Source: an uncultured Desulfobulbaceae bacterium
Lineage (GTDB): Bacteria; Desulfobacterota; Desulfobulbia; Desulfobulbales; Desulfocapsaceae
NCBI GenBank assembly: GCA_937910875.1
Contig: CALENA010000069.1
Coordinates: forward strand, 1-54,482
DNA: 54,482 bases
Direction: 5' to 3'
Shown: positions 28,449-38,400 of the stretch, piece by piece
How positions within the stretch are numbered: position 1 is the first letter of the stretch
How the letters are laid out: every line of letters starts with the position of its first letter
The notes under the pieces: model-generated
Told to the model about the DNA's origin: nothing
Seen by the model: the letters and a program-made list of their open reading frames with translations, nothing else
Databases searched by the model: none
Position numbers and translations under genes: made by a program

Positions 28449-29342
28449 ATGCAGGCAATGATTCTGGCCGCAGGTTTTGGCACCCGCCTCCTGCCCTATA
28501 CTCGGGTGCGGCCCAAACCCCTTTTCCCCATCCTGAATCAGCCCCTGCTTCTTTTGACCATCCGTCGCCTGCAGGCGGCAGGTTTTGACCATATCGTGGT
28601 GAATGCCCATCACCTGGCCGATCAGATTGTAGCAGCCGTGGACGGCCTGTCCGGAGTTGAGGTCCAGGTGGAAGAGCGGGTTCTGGGCACGGGTGGCGGT
28701 CTCCGTCGAGCCCTGTCCCGTCTGCGCGATGAACCCCTGCTGGTGACCAACGGAGATATCTATCATACCGTTGATTATCAGTTGCTCTATAATCTCCATC
28801 TGGCCGGGTCTGATCCGGTGACTTTGGCCTTGCGGAATGAACCTCGCTTTAACAAGGTCAAGGTCCATTTTGATCAGGTGCTGAGTTTTGATGGTGATGA
28901 CCCGGTCGAACGGTTGGCCTTTATCGGTCTTCATGTCCTAGACCCTCAGGTCCTGGAGGCAATCAGCGCAGATCGTCCCAGCTGTATCCTTGATTGTTAC
29001 CGCTCTTTGCTCTCTGCCGGTCGCAGTATCGGGGTCTTTCGGGCCGATTACTGGTACTGGACCGATATGGGGACGCCGGAGGATTATCTGGCCCTGCATG
29101 CCGGTCTGCTTCTTGGGAAAATCCCGATATGGGAGGAGTTGAACGGCGTATCTACCCCGGTCTGTCTTGATCCAAAAGTAGCTTTAGAAGAGAGTCAACA
29201 GGTGCAGGACTGGGCCGCCATCGGGGCCGCCAGGCTGGGAAAGGGTGCCTGTGTTGCCCGCTCCGTGGTCTGGGACGGGGCCGAACTCAAGCCAGAGAGT
29301 CAGACCGTTGACCAGATCGTGACTCCTGAGCCTGCTTCCTGA
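28449..29342 (+). CDS. sugar-1-phosphate nucleotidyltransferase, MurU-like
   Basis: A 297-residue nucleotidyltransferase. The nucleotide loop is MILAAGFGTRLLPYTRVRPKPL, and NGDIYH carries the metal-binding Asp. The family includes MurU (MurNAc-1-phosphate uridylyltransferase), mannose- and glucose-1-phosphate transferases. At ~300 residues it is longer than Pseudomonas MurU (~225). The ATG at 28449 is four bases after the lpxI stop, so it is co-translated with it; a 32-residue longer reading would overlap lpxI. MurU is suggested by the namZ and amgK-like genes nearby; the substrate is inference. Confidence 0.8.
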   Translation: MQAMILAAGFGTRLLPYTRVRPKPLFPILNQPLLLLTIRRLQAAGFDHIVVNAHHLADQIVAAVDGLSGVEVQVEERVLGTGGGLRRALSRLRDEPLLVTNGDIYHTVDYQLLYNLHLAGSDPVTLALRNEPRFNKVKVHFDQVLSFDGDDPVERLAFIGLHVLDPQVLEAISADRPSCILDCYRSLLSAGRSIGVFRADYWYWTDMGTPEDYLALHAGLLLGKIPIWEELNGVSTPVCLDPKVALEESQQVQDWAAIGAARLGKGACVARSVVWDGAELKPESQTVDQIVTPEPAS

Positions 29343-29368
29343 ACAGGGTCAATTGTCTGGAGGTACGG

Positions 29369-30913
29369 TCAGGTTTGGTCATGAGGGGGGCTGGTCAGTT
29401 TCTTGTGGTCGCGGCCTGAGAAATAACTGATCCAGGATGAGCTGGCGTTCAGGCTCCAGTCTTTGGGGGGCAGGTGCGGGCAGGGCCTGAGCGACAGGTC
29501 TTTTTGAGTATGACTGGAGTCTGTCTCCTGCCTGAAAACCCTGACCCAGAAACAGAGCCGTTCCCCGGGGTAGACCTCGCACCAGCCATTGAGCGACCCG
29601 CCGCAGGGACCGTTGATCATTCGTTTGGGACAGCCGGATTGGGGACAGAGATAGCCCGATTCTGCCAGGGTGCAGTCTCCGCACATCCGGCAACGAAAAA
29701 GAATTTTCTTGATCAGGGTCTCGCTCAGGGTATAAAGGCGGCAGCGGGTGGGAGTGGCAGCTGCCCATCGGGCCAGGCGTTGATTCATCTGAAAGAGCGG
29801 ACCGGCAGGCTCAAAGGCCATGTCGTGAATCACTTTGTTCAGGCGGTAGCGCCCTGGAAGGGGATGTTTTTTTGGGTCATCCTGCTTGCCGAAGAAATAC
29901 CAGGTTGCAGCTGCCGGGAAATGAACTTTTTCCCGCAATTCCTGCCAGTTTTCCACGGAAGACTGGGCCTGATCAAGGACATAGCTGATCTTGTCAAAAT
30001 TGAGGTTGTTGCCACCCAGATGGACGCCGCTGTAGCCCATCCCCTTGATGACCGCCACCATCCTGGCCGCTCTGAGCAGCCGTGCCTGTTCTCCCCTGTC
30101 CTTGTCTGCGGCCTCCTGCTCCATGACTTCCAGTAAGCGGGGCGGGAAAAGGACACCCGGCACCTGCCCACGGTGCATGATCCTGGCGACGGTGAGGCTT
30201 GGAATGAAGACGTTGGCAATCAGTGGCTGGGTAATTTCTGACTGGTGGCAGAAGCGGATCAACTCCTGGTACTTGTCCATGTCAAAACCGAGCTGACTGA
30301 TGATGAAGTTCGCGCCGGCCCTGATTTTGCTCAAAAGCTTCCGGTACTGGAAGATCTGTTCCGCCTCCTGGGTCTTGAAGGGCGAGACCACACATCCGGC
30401 CAGAAAGTCCATGGGGGGAAGCTGCATATTTGCGCCGGGTGCCCCTTTGACCAGGGGACAATTCCGACGCAGGTCGCTGATCAGATCCAGGAGCTGGACT
30501 GAGTCCAGATCAAAGACCGGCATGGCCTGTCCCTGGTAGCCGTAGCGGGGAAAGTCGCCACCCAGAACCAGGAGGCTCAGCAGGCCGTGTCGGTGGCATT
30601 CGAAGAGCTGGCTCTCGGCCATGTTGCGGTTTTTGTCTTTAAGCGAAAAGTGGATCAGCGGTTCGATGCCGATTTCGCGGATTTCAAGACCGAGCGGGGT
30701 GGGGGACAGGGCTGGGTGGCCGCCAGGGTTGTCGGTGATGGACAGGGCTTTGATCCGCCCATCTTTTCTGGCGGCCTGGGCAAACTCCAGGATGCGTTCC
30801 AGCCGCTTGCCGCCCGAACCGCGCCCGGGTACCAGTTCGAAGGTCAGGGTGAATTCGTGTTCATCCAGGAGTGACTGGTTGAAGATTGCGGTGGTATCAG
30901 GGGCCTGTAGCAT
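29369..30913 (-). CDS. methylenetetrahydrofolate reductase-like protein with cysteine-rich C-terminal domain
   Basis: A 514-residue protein. The first ~310 residues form a MetF-type TIM barrel (FELVPGRGSGG, SITDNPGG, GGDFPRYGYQG, ISQLGFD). Residues ~400-455 hold a cluster with CRMCGDC, CPQSGCPK, GPCGGS and CEVY, the methylenetetrahydrofolate reductase C-terminal domain seen in MetV, the partner of MetF in acetogens. Here both are one chain. It may reduce methylene-THF for methionine or for the methyl branch of Wood-Ljungdahl metabolism. Nine bases after yceI. Confidence 0.82.
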   Translation of the reverse strand: MLQAPDTTAIFNQSLLDEHEFTLTFELVPGRGSGGKRLERILEFAQAARKDGRIKALSITDNPGGHPALSPTPLGLEIREIGIEPLIHFSLKDKNRNMAESQLFECHRHGLLSLLVLGGDFPRYGYQGQAMPVFDLDSVQLLDLISDLRRNCPLVKGAPGANMQLPPMDFLAGCVVSPFKTQEAEQIFQYRKLLSKIRAGANFIISQLGFDMDKYQELIRFCHQSEITQPLIANVFIPSLTVARIMHRGQVPGVLFPPRLLEVMEQEAADKDRGEQARLLRAARMVAVIKGMGYSGVHLGGNNLNFDKISYVLDQAQSSVENWQELREKVHFPAAATWYFFGKQDDPKKHPLPGRYRLNKVIHDMAFEPAGPLFQMNQRLARWAAATPTRCRLYTLSETLIKKILFRCRMCGDCTLAESGYLCPQSGCPKRMINGPCGGSLNGWCEVYPGERLCFWVRVFRQETDSSHTQKDLSLRPCPHLPPKDWSLNASSSWISYFSGRDHKKLTSPPHDQT

Positions 30914-30922
30914 GGGCTAAAA

Positions 30923-31522
30923 TTACTTCTTTCTCAGCATTTCAAGGGAGACGGTGATCACAACAGTATCATCGACAATTCCCATGTTGTAGAACTTCCC
31001 GTCACCGACGTGATAATCCAGGCGATTGAGACTCATGGCAGCATCGAGGCCCATGACCTCAGTTCCAGGAATGGCCGGATGATTTTTAATACCGTAATAG
31101 AGAAAGGGTAAAACGATGTCCTGGGTCACATCCTTCATGGTCAGTTTACCGGTTGCCACATACTGGTTGCCGCCTGAATGGGTGATTTCAGTACTGTCAA
31201 AGACAATGCGTGGATACTGGCCGGCATCAAAAAAATCTGGAGAAAGGAGATGTTTGTCCCTTTTATTGATCTGAGTCTGAATACTCTTGACCGCAATCTC
31301 AAAATGCATCTTGCTGGCGGCAAGATTATCGGGGTCAAAATGAACGATGCCGGAGTAATCATCGAAAGAGCCGTGGACAGTGGAATAGATATGTTTTATG
31401 GCGAACCGGAAACTGCTGTGTGCCTGGTCGAACTGCCATTCAGAGGCGGCTATGGCCAGGGACTGGCTGAAAATGATGAAAGCGGCCAATACTCCGATCA
31501 CTAATGCGTGTGTCTTTTTCAT
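30923..31522 (-). CDS. YceI-family periplasmic lipid-binding protein
   Basis: A 199-residue protein with a signal peptide (cleavage near AIAA-SEW) and the YceI lipocalin-like barrel: WQFDQAHSSFRFAIKHIYSTVHGSF at the start, then GKLTMKDVTQDIVLPF. YceI proteins bind isoprenoid-type lipids in a barrel. AAGGAGG lies before the ATG. It precedes the MetF-like gene. Confidence 0.92.
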   Translation of the reverse strand: MKKTHALVIGVLAAFIIFSQSLAIAASEWQFDQAHSSFRFAIKHIYSTVHGSFDDYSGIVHFDPDNLAASKMHFEIAVKSIQTQINKRDKHLLSPDFFDAGQYPRIVFDSTEITHSGGNQYVATGKLTMKDVTQDIVLPFLYYGIKNHPAIPGTEVMGLDAAMSLNRLDYHVGDGKFYNMGIVDDTVVITVSLEMLRKK

Positions 31523-31661
31523 GATCTACGCCTCCTTGACGTTTGTTCATCTGATAGCTAAAAGAATATGTCCCCAGAGCAGGAATGGCAACGGAAAAAA
31601 ATGACCGGACAAGATGGCGCCCGTGCTTGATGATTGTGCCACCTCTGCCATGAGCTTGGTT

Positions 31662-32306
31662 TTATTGCCGATGTCGAAGGACCTGTACCCATCCCCAGGT
31701 CAACCCATACAAAAAAAGAGCAGCAATAACAGTGAGGCGCGGGACACCGGTTGCATATGTATCGCTTACGTTCAGGACATGTACTCCCAACAGTGATGGC
31801 AGGATGAGAGCACCGCTGTGATGGAGAAGACGCCAGCGGGGATAGGACAGTCCCAGCCTGACCCTCCATGTGGCCATGAGAACTGTCGTGACAATCGTCA
31901 GGAACAGGAGGGCGCCAAGCCCCTCCGGCCAGTTTTTCTTCTCAATGGTCAGCAGAGTGAACTGTTCGGAGGCCAGGATTAACAGAGGGTGGATCACTGC
32001 CAGCGCCGTGATGAGAAAACCGCTTATCTGATGGGCTTTCAAGAGAATCTTTGCGGAAAAAAAGGTCGTTAGGAGCTTTGGTCTGGAACCCAGCAGTAAT
32101 TGGTTCAGAAGCAGGGTGGCCGCCAAGAGGCCAACCACCTTGCCGGATTGCAGGAATGTCTTGTCAAGACCGAACTTGTACCACAGCGAGGTCGAGGGGT
32201 AGAGAAAGGGGAGCGAGGCCGCCCCGATCAATATGGTCAGGAAAAGCCCGAGGATGACAATTCGGACCGGCCATTGTGCGACCATCGGGGAGTGGTCTTT
32301 GTTCAT
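31662..32306 (-). CDS. ferric-reductase-like transmembrane b-haem protein
   Basis: A 214-residue membrane protein with six or so hydrophobic helices. Histidines in ILLKAHQISG, ALAVIHPLL, RLLHHSGAL and LLGVHVLN match the two-haem pairs of the ferric reductase-like transmembrane domain (PF01794; also MsrQ and NOX). No flavin domain is attached. AAGGGT lies before the ATG at 32306. Electron donor and acceptor are unknown. Confidence 0.78.
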   Translation of the reverse strand: MNKDHSPMVAQWPVRIVILGLFLTILIGAASLPFLYPSTSLWYKFGLDKTFLQSGKVVGLLAATLLLNQLLLGSRPKLLTTFFSAKILLKAHQISGFLITALAVIHPLLILASEQFTLLTIEKKNWPEGLGALLFLTIVTTVLMATWRVRLGLSYPRWRLLHHSGALILPSLLGVHVLNVSDTYATGVPRLTVIAALFLYGLTWGWVQVLRHRQ

Positions 32307-32420
32307 GAAATGACCCTTATGGTATCGGTTGAAAAGAGGCGGATATACTTACCCTTATCCTTAACAGGATACGTAAAAAAAACGTGCTGTCAAATGAGAC
32401 CCTTGTATATTGATATGAAA

Positions 32421-32506
32421 ATTCATCGGAGACCATGGCTGGTTATGTTGAAGAAACAAACTTTTTGGATGTGTCTGACCATTTTGGGCCAGCCATAGTG
32501 GTTGGT
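32421..32506 (-). repeat. dispersed 87-bp repeat, copy B
   Basis: 86 bases in the 309-base gap between divergent genes at 32306 and 32616. ACCAACCACTATGGCTGGCCC at one end and CCAGCCATGGTCTCC at the other; the latter is shared with copy A. This copy is not next to a stop codon. The rest of the gap shows nothing clear. Confidence 0.75.
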
Positions 32507-32615
32507 CTGGACGCCATCAAGTGCGTACCGGTGGAACGCCTCCAGGAGGAAAGGTATGGTGTCTTGCTCAACTCTTTCCTGTGAGGGGTCCATCTGATAG
32601 GGTGGAAGAAAAAGG

Positions 32616-33701
32616 ATGTCCGGTAAAAGTGACGATCATGAAATGCTGAGCCGACTGCTGTGCAAGTGCGGTCTTATCAGTTCCGGCGCTCGGGAACAGG
32701 TGACCTCGCAACTGCAGATTGAGGTGCTGGCAGGCGATGGCTCAGCGCGTCGCTTCTGGCGAATCCGATATCAGGGCGAGCCTCTGTGTCTTGCTGCAGC
32801 TCCTGCTTCCAGCAGTGTCCAGGATCTGGCCGAGGCCCGTTCCGCGCGTCTGATCGGTCTCCATCTATACCGGCAGGGAGGGGCAGTACCGAACCAGTAT
32901 GACTGGGATGAGGAATCGGGTCTGATCCTCTTTGAGGACCTGGGTGATGAAAAGCTTTATGATGCCGTGATCGCTGGTATTAGTCCGGCGGGACAGCACG
33001 ACTCGGAACGGCTGATGTCGCTCTATCAACCGGTGGTGGAGATCCTGGCCCATCTGCAGATCAAAGGCCTTCATGGATTTGATCCGGGCTGGTGCTGGGA
33101 TACGGAGCACTATGATCTGCCGCTGATGCTTGAACGGGAGTCCGGGTATTTTTTTCGTGCCCTGTGGCAGGACCTGCTGGGTCAGACACCGGTTGCCGGG
33201 CTGGATCTGGAATTTGATGAGTTGGCCCACCGGGCCTTGGGCCGCGGTTCAGAGTTTTTTTTGCATCGGGATTTTCAGTCGCGCAATGTCATGATTGTAT
33301 CTGGTAAGCCCCAGGTCATTGATTTTCAGGGGGGCCGTCTCGGACCCAGTGGCTATGATCTGGCCTCGCTGCTGATTGATCCTTATGTTCAGCTGCCCGA
33401 GACTGTGCAGGAACGGTTGCAGGACTGCTATCTGCGGGCGTTTACGTCTTATCAGCCAGGAGGTGCAGACGATTTTCAGCAGAGTTATCCCTGCCTGGCC
33501 GTCCAGCGTAATCTACAGATCCTGGGTGCCTTTGCCTATCTGAGCCGGGTTCGGGGAAAAGTATTTTTTGCCCGGTTTCTGGCTCCAGCCCTGGCTGGAC
33601 TTGAACGTCGGTTGGCCGGGCCTCTTTTTTCTGATTTTCCGATTTTGCGCCGGATCAGCGCCCAAGCCTCACGGCTGTTTCATCAATCAACCCCGACCTG
33701 A
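32616..33701 (+). CDS. AmgK-like sugar kinase (aminoglycoside phosphotransferase family)
   Basis: A 361-residue kinase. DGSARRFWRI is the nucleotide loop, LHRDFQSRN (217-224) the catalytic loop with the base Asp219, and VIDFQGG (235-241) the metal-binding DFG-equivalent. The overall layout matches AmgK, the N-acetylmuramate/N-acetylglucosamine 1-kinase that feeds MurU in cell-wall recycling. No membrane segment. The start at 32616 has a weak upstream GGAAG. Confidence 0.8.
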   Translation: MSGKSDDHEMLSRLLCKCGLISSGAREQVTSQLQIEVLAGDGSARRFWRIRYQGEPLCLAAAPASSSVQDLAEARSARLIGLHLYRQGGAVPNQYDWDEESGLILFEDLGDEKLYDAVIAGISPAGQHDSERLMSLYQPVVEILAHLQIKGLHGFDPGWCWDTEHYDLPLMLERESGYFFRALWQDLLGQTPVAGLDLEFDELAHRALGRGSEFFLHRDFQSRNVMIVSGKPQVIDFQGGRLGPSGYDLASLLIDPYVQLPETVQERLQDCYLRAFTSYQPGGADDFQQSYPCLAVQRNLQILGAFAYLSRVRGKVFFARFLAPALAGLERRLAGPLFSDFPILRRISAQASRLFHQSTPT

Positions 33702-33911
33702 TTTTCTGGCCAACGCCTTCATTTCCTTTTTTGTTCTTCAGATCATCCTGTAACCGTGACATTCCGCCTGATTTTTCTCCTGCTGAAAAATAATAATGTG
33801 TTTATTTCAGTGAGATACTGCGCTATTTGTTTGTGCCGCACCAAGTTTTTGAACAAAACAACTTCGAGGTTAGAAGCGCCTTTACTATTGCCAAATGATC
33901 TTCTTTTTCAT

Positions 33912-33931
33912 ATAGTTGACCAGTCAACTAT
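33912..33931. promoter_or_regulatory. perfect palindrome, probable MarR operator
   Basis: ATAGTTGAC-CA-GTCAACTAT, a perfect 9+2+9 palindrome 15 bases before the marR start. MarR proteins commonly bind such sites and repress their own operon. The rest of the 245-base gap to amgK has no further clear element. Confidence 0.75.
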
Positions 33932-33946
33932 TATGTCGGTGAAATA

Positions 33947-34414
33947 ATGTATGATGAACAGAATGAGCCTTTGGGGCGTTTGATCTATTTTACTGCCCAG
34001 AAGATCGGGGTCCAGGCCGAGAGTTTTCTGCGGCCCTATGGCCTGACTCTCGAGCAGTTGCATCTGATCAAGACCCTGGCAGCTGATGGTGAACTCAGTC
34101 AGCAGCATCTGGGCGTTGCCACCAACAAGTCGGCTGGAAACATGACCCGGCTGATCAATCGCCTGGAAAAAAAAGGCTTGGTGGCCCGTCGCGGGAATCC
34201 CGCGGACCGTCGTTCATTGCTGGTGACCCTGACTCTTCAGGGAACAGCATTGGAGCAGGAGATTGCTGTTTTATTTGAACAGTTTTCTGCCTTGCTGCAT
34301 CAGGAAATAGGGGCGCAGGAAAAGGAAGAGGTTCGCAGGGTCCTGAGACGGATGACTGCCAATTTGGAAAATATGGAGTGCAGCAATAAACAGAGGAGCG
34401 GGGCAGATGAATAA
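33947..34414 (+). CDS. MarR-family transcriptional regulator
   Basis: A 155-residue winged-helix regulator. LSQQHLGVATNKSAGNMTRLINRLEKKGLVARRGNPADRRSLLVTLT is the recognition helix and wing. It lies at the head of the efflux operon, overlapping the adaptor gene by eight bases, and the palindrome upstream suggests autorepression relieved by a ligand. Ligand unknown. Confidence 0.9.
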   Translation: MYDEQNEPLGRLIYFTAQKIGVQAESFLRPYGLTLEQLHLIKTLAADGELSQQHLGVATNKSAGNMTRLINRLEKKGLVARRGNPADRRSLLVTLTLQGTALEQEIAVLFEQFSALLHQEIGAQEKEEVRRVLRRMTANLENMECSNKQRSGADE

Positions 34415-35471
34415 GGCGGGTTGGGTCAGAATGATGGTTGGTCTTTTGTGTTACAGCCTCTGGTGCGGAGCAGGTTCTGCTCTGGCCGAAGAGCCGCCAC
34501 CGGCCAAGGTGCGGATTGCTCCGGTGACTCAGGAAGAGGTGGCCCCTCAACAGGAGATGATTGGGACCTTTGCCTTTGACCGAGTCAGTGAGGTCTCAAG
34601 TGAAGTTGCGGCCCTGGTTGAAGAGGTCCTGTTCTCTGAAGGGCAGAGCGTTGCAGAAGGTCAGATCCTTGTGCGGCTCAATACCGAACTCCTTGATCAG
34701 GAGATTCGCCTTGCCCGCATTCGAGTGGCCCAGTTAACCTTGCGCCGTGACCATGCCCGGAAGGAATTGGGACGGGTCGAACGCCTCTGGGCCGAAGCGG
34801 TGACCAGTGAACAGGTTCACGACCAGGCCCTCCTCAGTGCCCGTGATCTGGAAGAGGAACGGGCGGCCATGGGTGCTGTCCTGCAGAAACTTCTGATTCA
34901 GCAGGGGCGGAGCGTGATTACGGCTCCTTTTGCAGGTGTTATCCTCAGTCGCGAGGTGGGCGCCGGTTCCTGGGTCCAGCCGGGGAAGACCCTGTGTCGC
35001 CTGGGGGCCAGCAGTGACTTTCTTTTGCGGGTGCCCGTGGCCGAGGGGATGCTGCCCTTGCTTGAGAAGGGAAGCCGGGTCCAGATCATGATCCCGGCAT
35101 TTGACCTGGAGGTGAGCGGTGAGATATTCGGGATGGCACCCGTGGCCGATTTGCGGACCAAGCAGGTGACCATGAAGATCAAGGTCGATGCACCCTCAGG
35201 AACTCTTGAAAACATGTCGGCCCTGGTCCATGTCCCGTCCGGTCGCAGGCAACTGCTCAGTATGGTACCCCGGGCGGCCCTGGTCAAATTCCAGGGCAGT
35301 GATTTCGTGTATACGGTCATGGAAAACAAGGCCGTGATCATTCCGGTCCAGGTCCTGGCCTGGCTCGGGGATCGGGTCGGGGTTCAGGCACCCCTGGAGT
35401 TGGGCCAGCCAGTTGTGATTGAGGGGAATGAACGGCTTCGTCCTGATCAGCCCGTTGTGGTGGGGGACTGA
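34407..35471 (+). CDS. RND efflux periplasmic adaptor subunit (HlyD/AcrA type)
   Basis: A 354-residue adaptor with a signal peptide (cleavage near ALA-EEP), a split lipoyl domain (EVAALVEEVLFSEGQSVAEGQILVRL ... SVITAPFAGVILSREVGAGSWVQPG), a helical hairpin (about 95-155) and a barrel/membrane-proximal part. Overlaps marR by eight bases and is three bases from the pump gene. It links the inner-membrane pump to the outer-membrane channel. Confidence 0.93.
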   Translation: MNKAGWVRMMVGLLCYSLWCGAGSALAEEPPPAKVRIAPVTQEEVAPQQEMIGTFAFDRVSEVSSEVAALVEEVLFSEGQSVAEGQILVRLNTELLDQEIRLARIRVAQLTLRRDHARKELGRVERLWAEAVTSEQVHDQALLSARDLEEERAAMGAVLQKLLIQQGRSVITAPFAGVILSREVGAGSWVQPGKTLCRLGASSDFLLRVPVAEGMLPLLEKGSRVQIMIPAFDLEVSGEIFGMAPVADLRTKQVTMKIKVDAPSGTLENMSALVHVPSGRRQLLSMVPRAALVKFQGSDFVYTVMENKAVIIPVQVLAWLGDRVGVQAPLELGQPVVIEGNERLRPDQPVVVGD

Positions 35472-35473
35472 AA

Positions 35474-38400
35474 ATGGATATTGTCGGGAGTTCGCTTAAA
35501 AAACCGGTCTCGGTCCTGGTCGGGGTCATTCTGGTGGTCATGTTTGGTCTCATCGGGCTCAATAGACTACCTGTGCAGCTGACTCCGGATGTGGAGACAC
35601 CCCAGATCACGGTGAAAACCACCTGGATTGGGTCCACGCCCTATGAGATCGAGCAGGAGGTGGTCGAGCGCCAGGAAGAGGTGCTCAAGGGACTGCAGGG
35701 ACTGACCAAGATGGAGAGTGCCAGCTATAACAATTATGGCGAAATCACCCTGTCGTTCAGTCTCGACACCAATGTGGATGATGGGCTGCTTCGGGTCTCA
35801 AACAAGCTCAATGAAATTTCAAATTATCCCAAAAACGTTGATGAACCGGTCATTGAGTCATCAGGGGCCAACAGTTCCCCGGTGGTCTGGATGGTTGTCA
35901 AGCCTACGGCTGGAAATAACAACCATATCAATAACTACCGGACATTTTTTGAGGATTCTGTGCGCCAGCATCTGGAGCGGGTGCGGGGAGTCGGGTCGCT
36001 CTTCATCTTTGGCGGGACCGAAAATGAACTGCATGTCACTCTCGACATGGAGGCCCTGGCCCGTTACGGTGTGACCATCCCTCAGGTGATTACGGCCATT
36101 AACCAGTCCAATGCAACGACCTCCGCCGGAGTGATGGGGATTGGCCGTAAAAACTACCGAATCAGGACGGTGAGTCGTTTTCAGACTGCGGACGATCCCC
36201 TGAATGTGGTCATTGTTGATGATGGCCAGCGTCGCGTTTATCTTCGGGATGTGGCCACGGTAACCGATGGTCATGCCAAGGAGAGTGTCTCGGTCCTTCA
36301 CAACGGGAACCAGGTCATTGTGGTCGGGGTGCGTAAGGAACAGGGCGCTAATGTCCTGGCCATGACCGATGAACTGGAAGGAGTTGTGCAGCGCATCAAC
36401 ACAGATCTGCTGGCCGGGAAGGGGCTCGAGATTCACTGGGTCTATGACCAGCGGCCATATATCAACACCGCCATTTCCCTGGTCAAGAAAAATGTCATGA
36501 TCGGTGGCCTGCTGGCCGTGATGGTTCTGCTACTTTTTCTGCGCAGCCTTCGTTTGACTCTGGCCACTGCTGTGGCCATTCCCATCTCGGCCATCTCGAC
36601 TTTTATTGTCCTGTGGCTCGCCGGGCGCAGCCTGAACGTGGTCAGTCTGGCCGGAATTTCATTTGCCATCGGGATGCTGGTGGATAACGCCATTGTTGTG
36701 CTGGAAAACATTGATCGGCATCGTCAACTGGGAAAAAGCACGAAGCAGGCCGCACTGGATGGGACCCGTGAGGTCTGGGGTGCAATCTTTGCCTCAACTG
36801 CCACAACCATTGCGGTCTTTCTGCCGGTGATTTTTATGCAGGAGGAGGCCGGACAGCTGTTCCGTGACATTGCCATTGCCATCACCTTTTCAATTCTGGC
36901 CAGTTTTCTGGTTTCTGTCTCGGTAATTCCGACCCTGGTTCACCAGCTTTACAAGAAAGAAGGTATTCAGCGGGAGACCCCAAACCGTTTCCAGCAGAGT
37001 CGTCTTGGCCCCTGGCTGGCCAGGCTGCTCATGCGTCTGTCGGATTTGACTCTGCTGAATCCCCTGCGCCGGATGATCACTGTGGTCATTTTTGTTGCTC
37101 TGTCCGTGATCGTGATCAGGGCCCTGATGCCCAGTGCTGAATATCTGCCCCAGGGAAACCGTAATCTGATCCTCAATATCCTGGTCCCTCCACCTGGCTA
37201 TTCAACGGACAAACTCAAGGATATGGGGCGGATGATCTATGCCCAGGCCGAGCCCCATTTCAAGGAGGATGGACTGGACAATATTCCTCAGTTGAAGCAG
37301 ATGTTTTTTGTCGGGGCCGACCGTTTTACTCTGTTTGGGGCGATCGGTATCCATGAGACCCGGGCCCAGGAGATGATGCCCCTGCTGCGGCGGATCATCG
37401 GGAGTATTCCTGGAGTATTTGGGGTCAGTATTCAGGCGAGTATTTTTGAGAGCGGAATTGGCCAGGGCAGGAACGTGGAGGTCAATATTTCCGGAGAGGA
37501 TATTACGCCGATCATCACCGCTGGCCGGACGCTTTACGGGGCGATCAGCGGGGCGATACCCGGAGTCCAGATCCGGCCCGTCCCCTCCCTGGAAGACAGC
37601 TATCCCGAGGTTCGGATTCTCCCCCGTCGTGAACAGCTGGCCGCCAATAATCTCAGTGAGTCGGATCTTGGTGCCATGGTCGATATCCTCATGGATGGCA
37701 GGGTCATCGGTGAGTATGGTCCAGATGGTGTCAAGCAGGTGGATCTGATCCTGAAGGGCAGCGATCAGGTCTACGACAGCCCGGAGAGTCTGTTGGCCGC
37801 GCAGGTGGTTAACGGGGCGGGGCAGCGGGTGCGTCTGGCTGATCTCGCTGATCTGGAATATACCCAAGGCATGCCGCAAATCAATCATCTGGAGCGCAAG
37901 CGCACCATCACCTTGCAGGTGACTCCCCCGGCCGATGTCCCCCTCCAGCTGGCCATGGACCGGATCCAGCAGGGCGTAGTGGCGGGCCTGGTCAAGGGAG
38001 GGCAGTTGCCGGGGGTTGAGATCACCATTGGTGGCAATGCCGATAAATTGAGCCAGACCCGTGAGGCCCTGCAGTGGAATCTGCTTCTGGCCGTCGTGAT
38101 TACCTATCTGCTGATGGCCGCGCTGTTTGAGAGTTTCATATATCCCCTGATCATTCTCTTTACCGTTCCCCTGGCGGCGGCAGGCGGGTTTGTCGGTATC
38201 CGTCTGGTGGATATTTTGATTGCGCCGCAGGCCTTTGATATCCTGGCCATGCTGGGGTTTATTATTCTGGTCGGGACCGTGGTCAACAACGCAATTCTTA
38301 TTGTTCATCAATCGCTGAATAATGTACGTTATAATGGTATGGTCGGGGTGAGTGCGGTCTCGGAGTCGGTTCGAACCCGTATCCGGCCGATCTTCATGAG

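Noticed and set aside
37202-38311. 369-codon open frame antisense to the RND pump
   Set aside because: The sense frame is an unmistakable RND transporter; the antisense has no recognisable motif.
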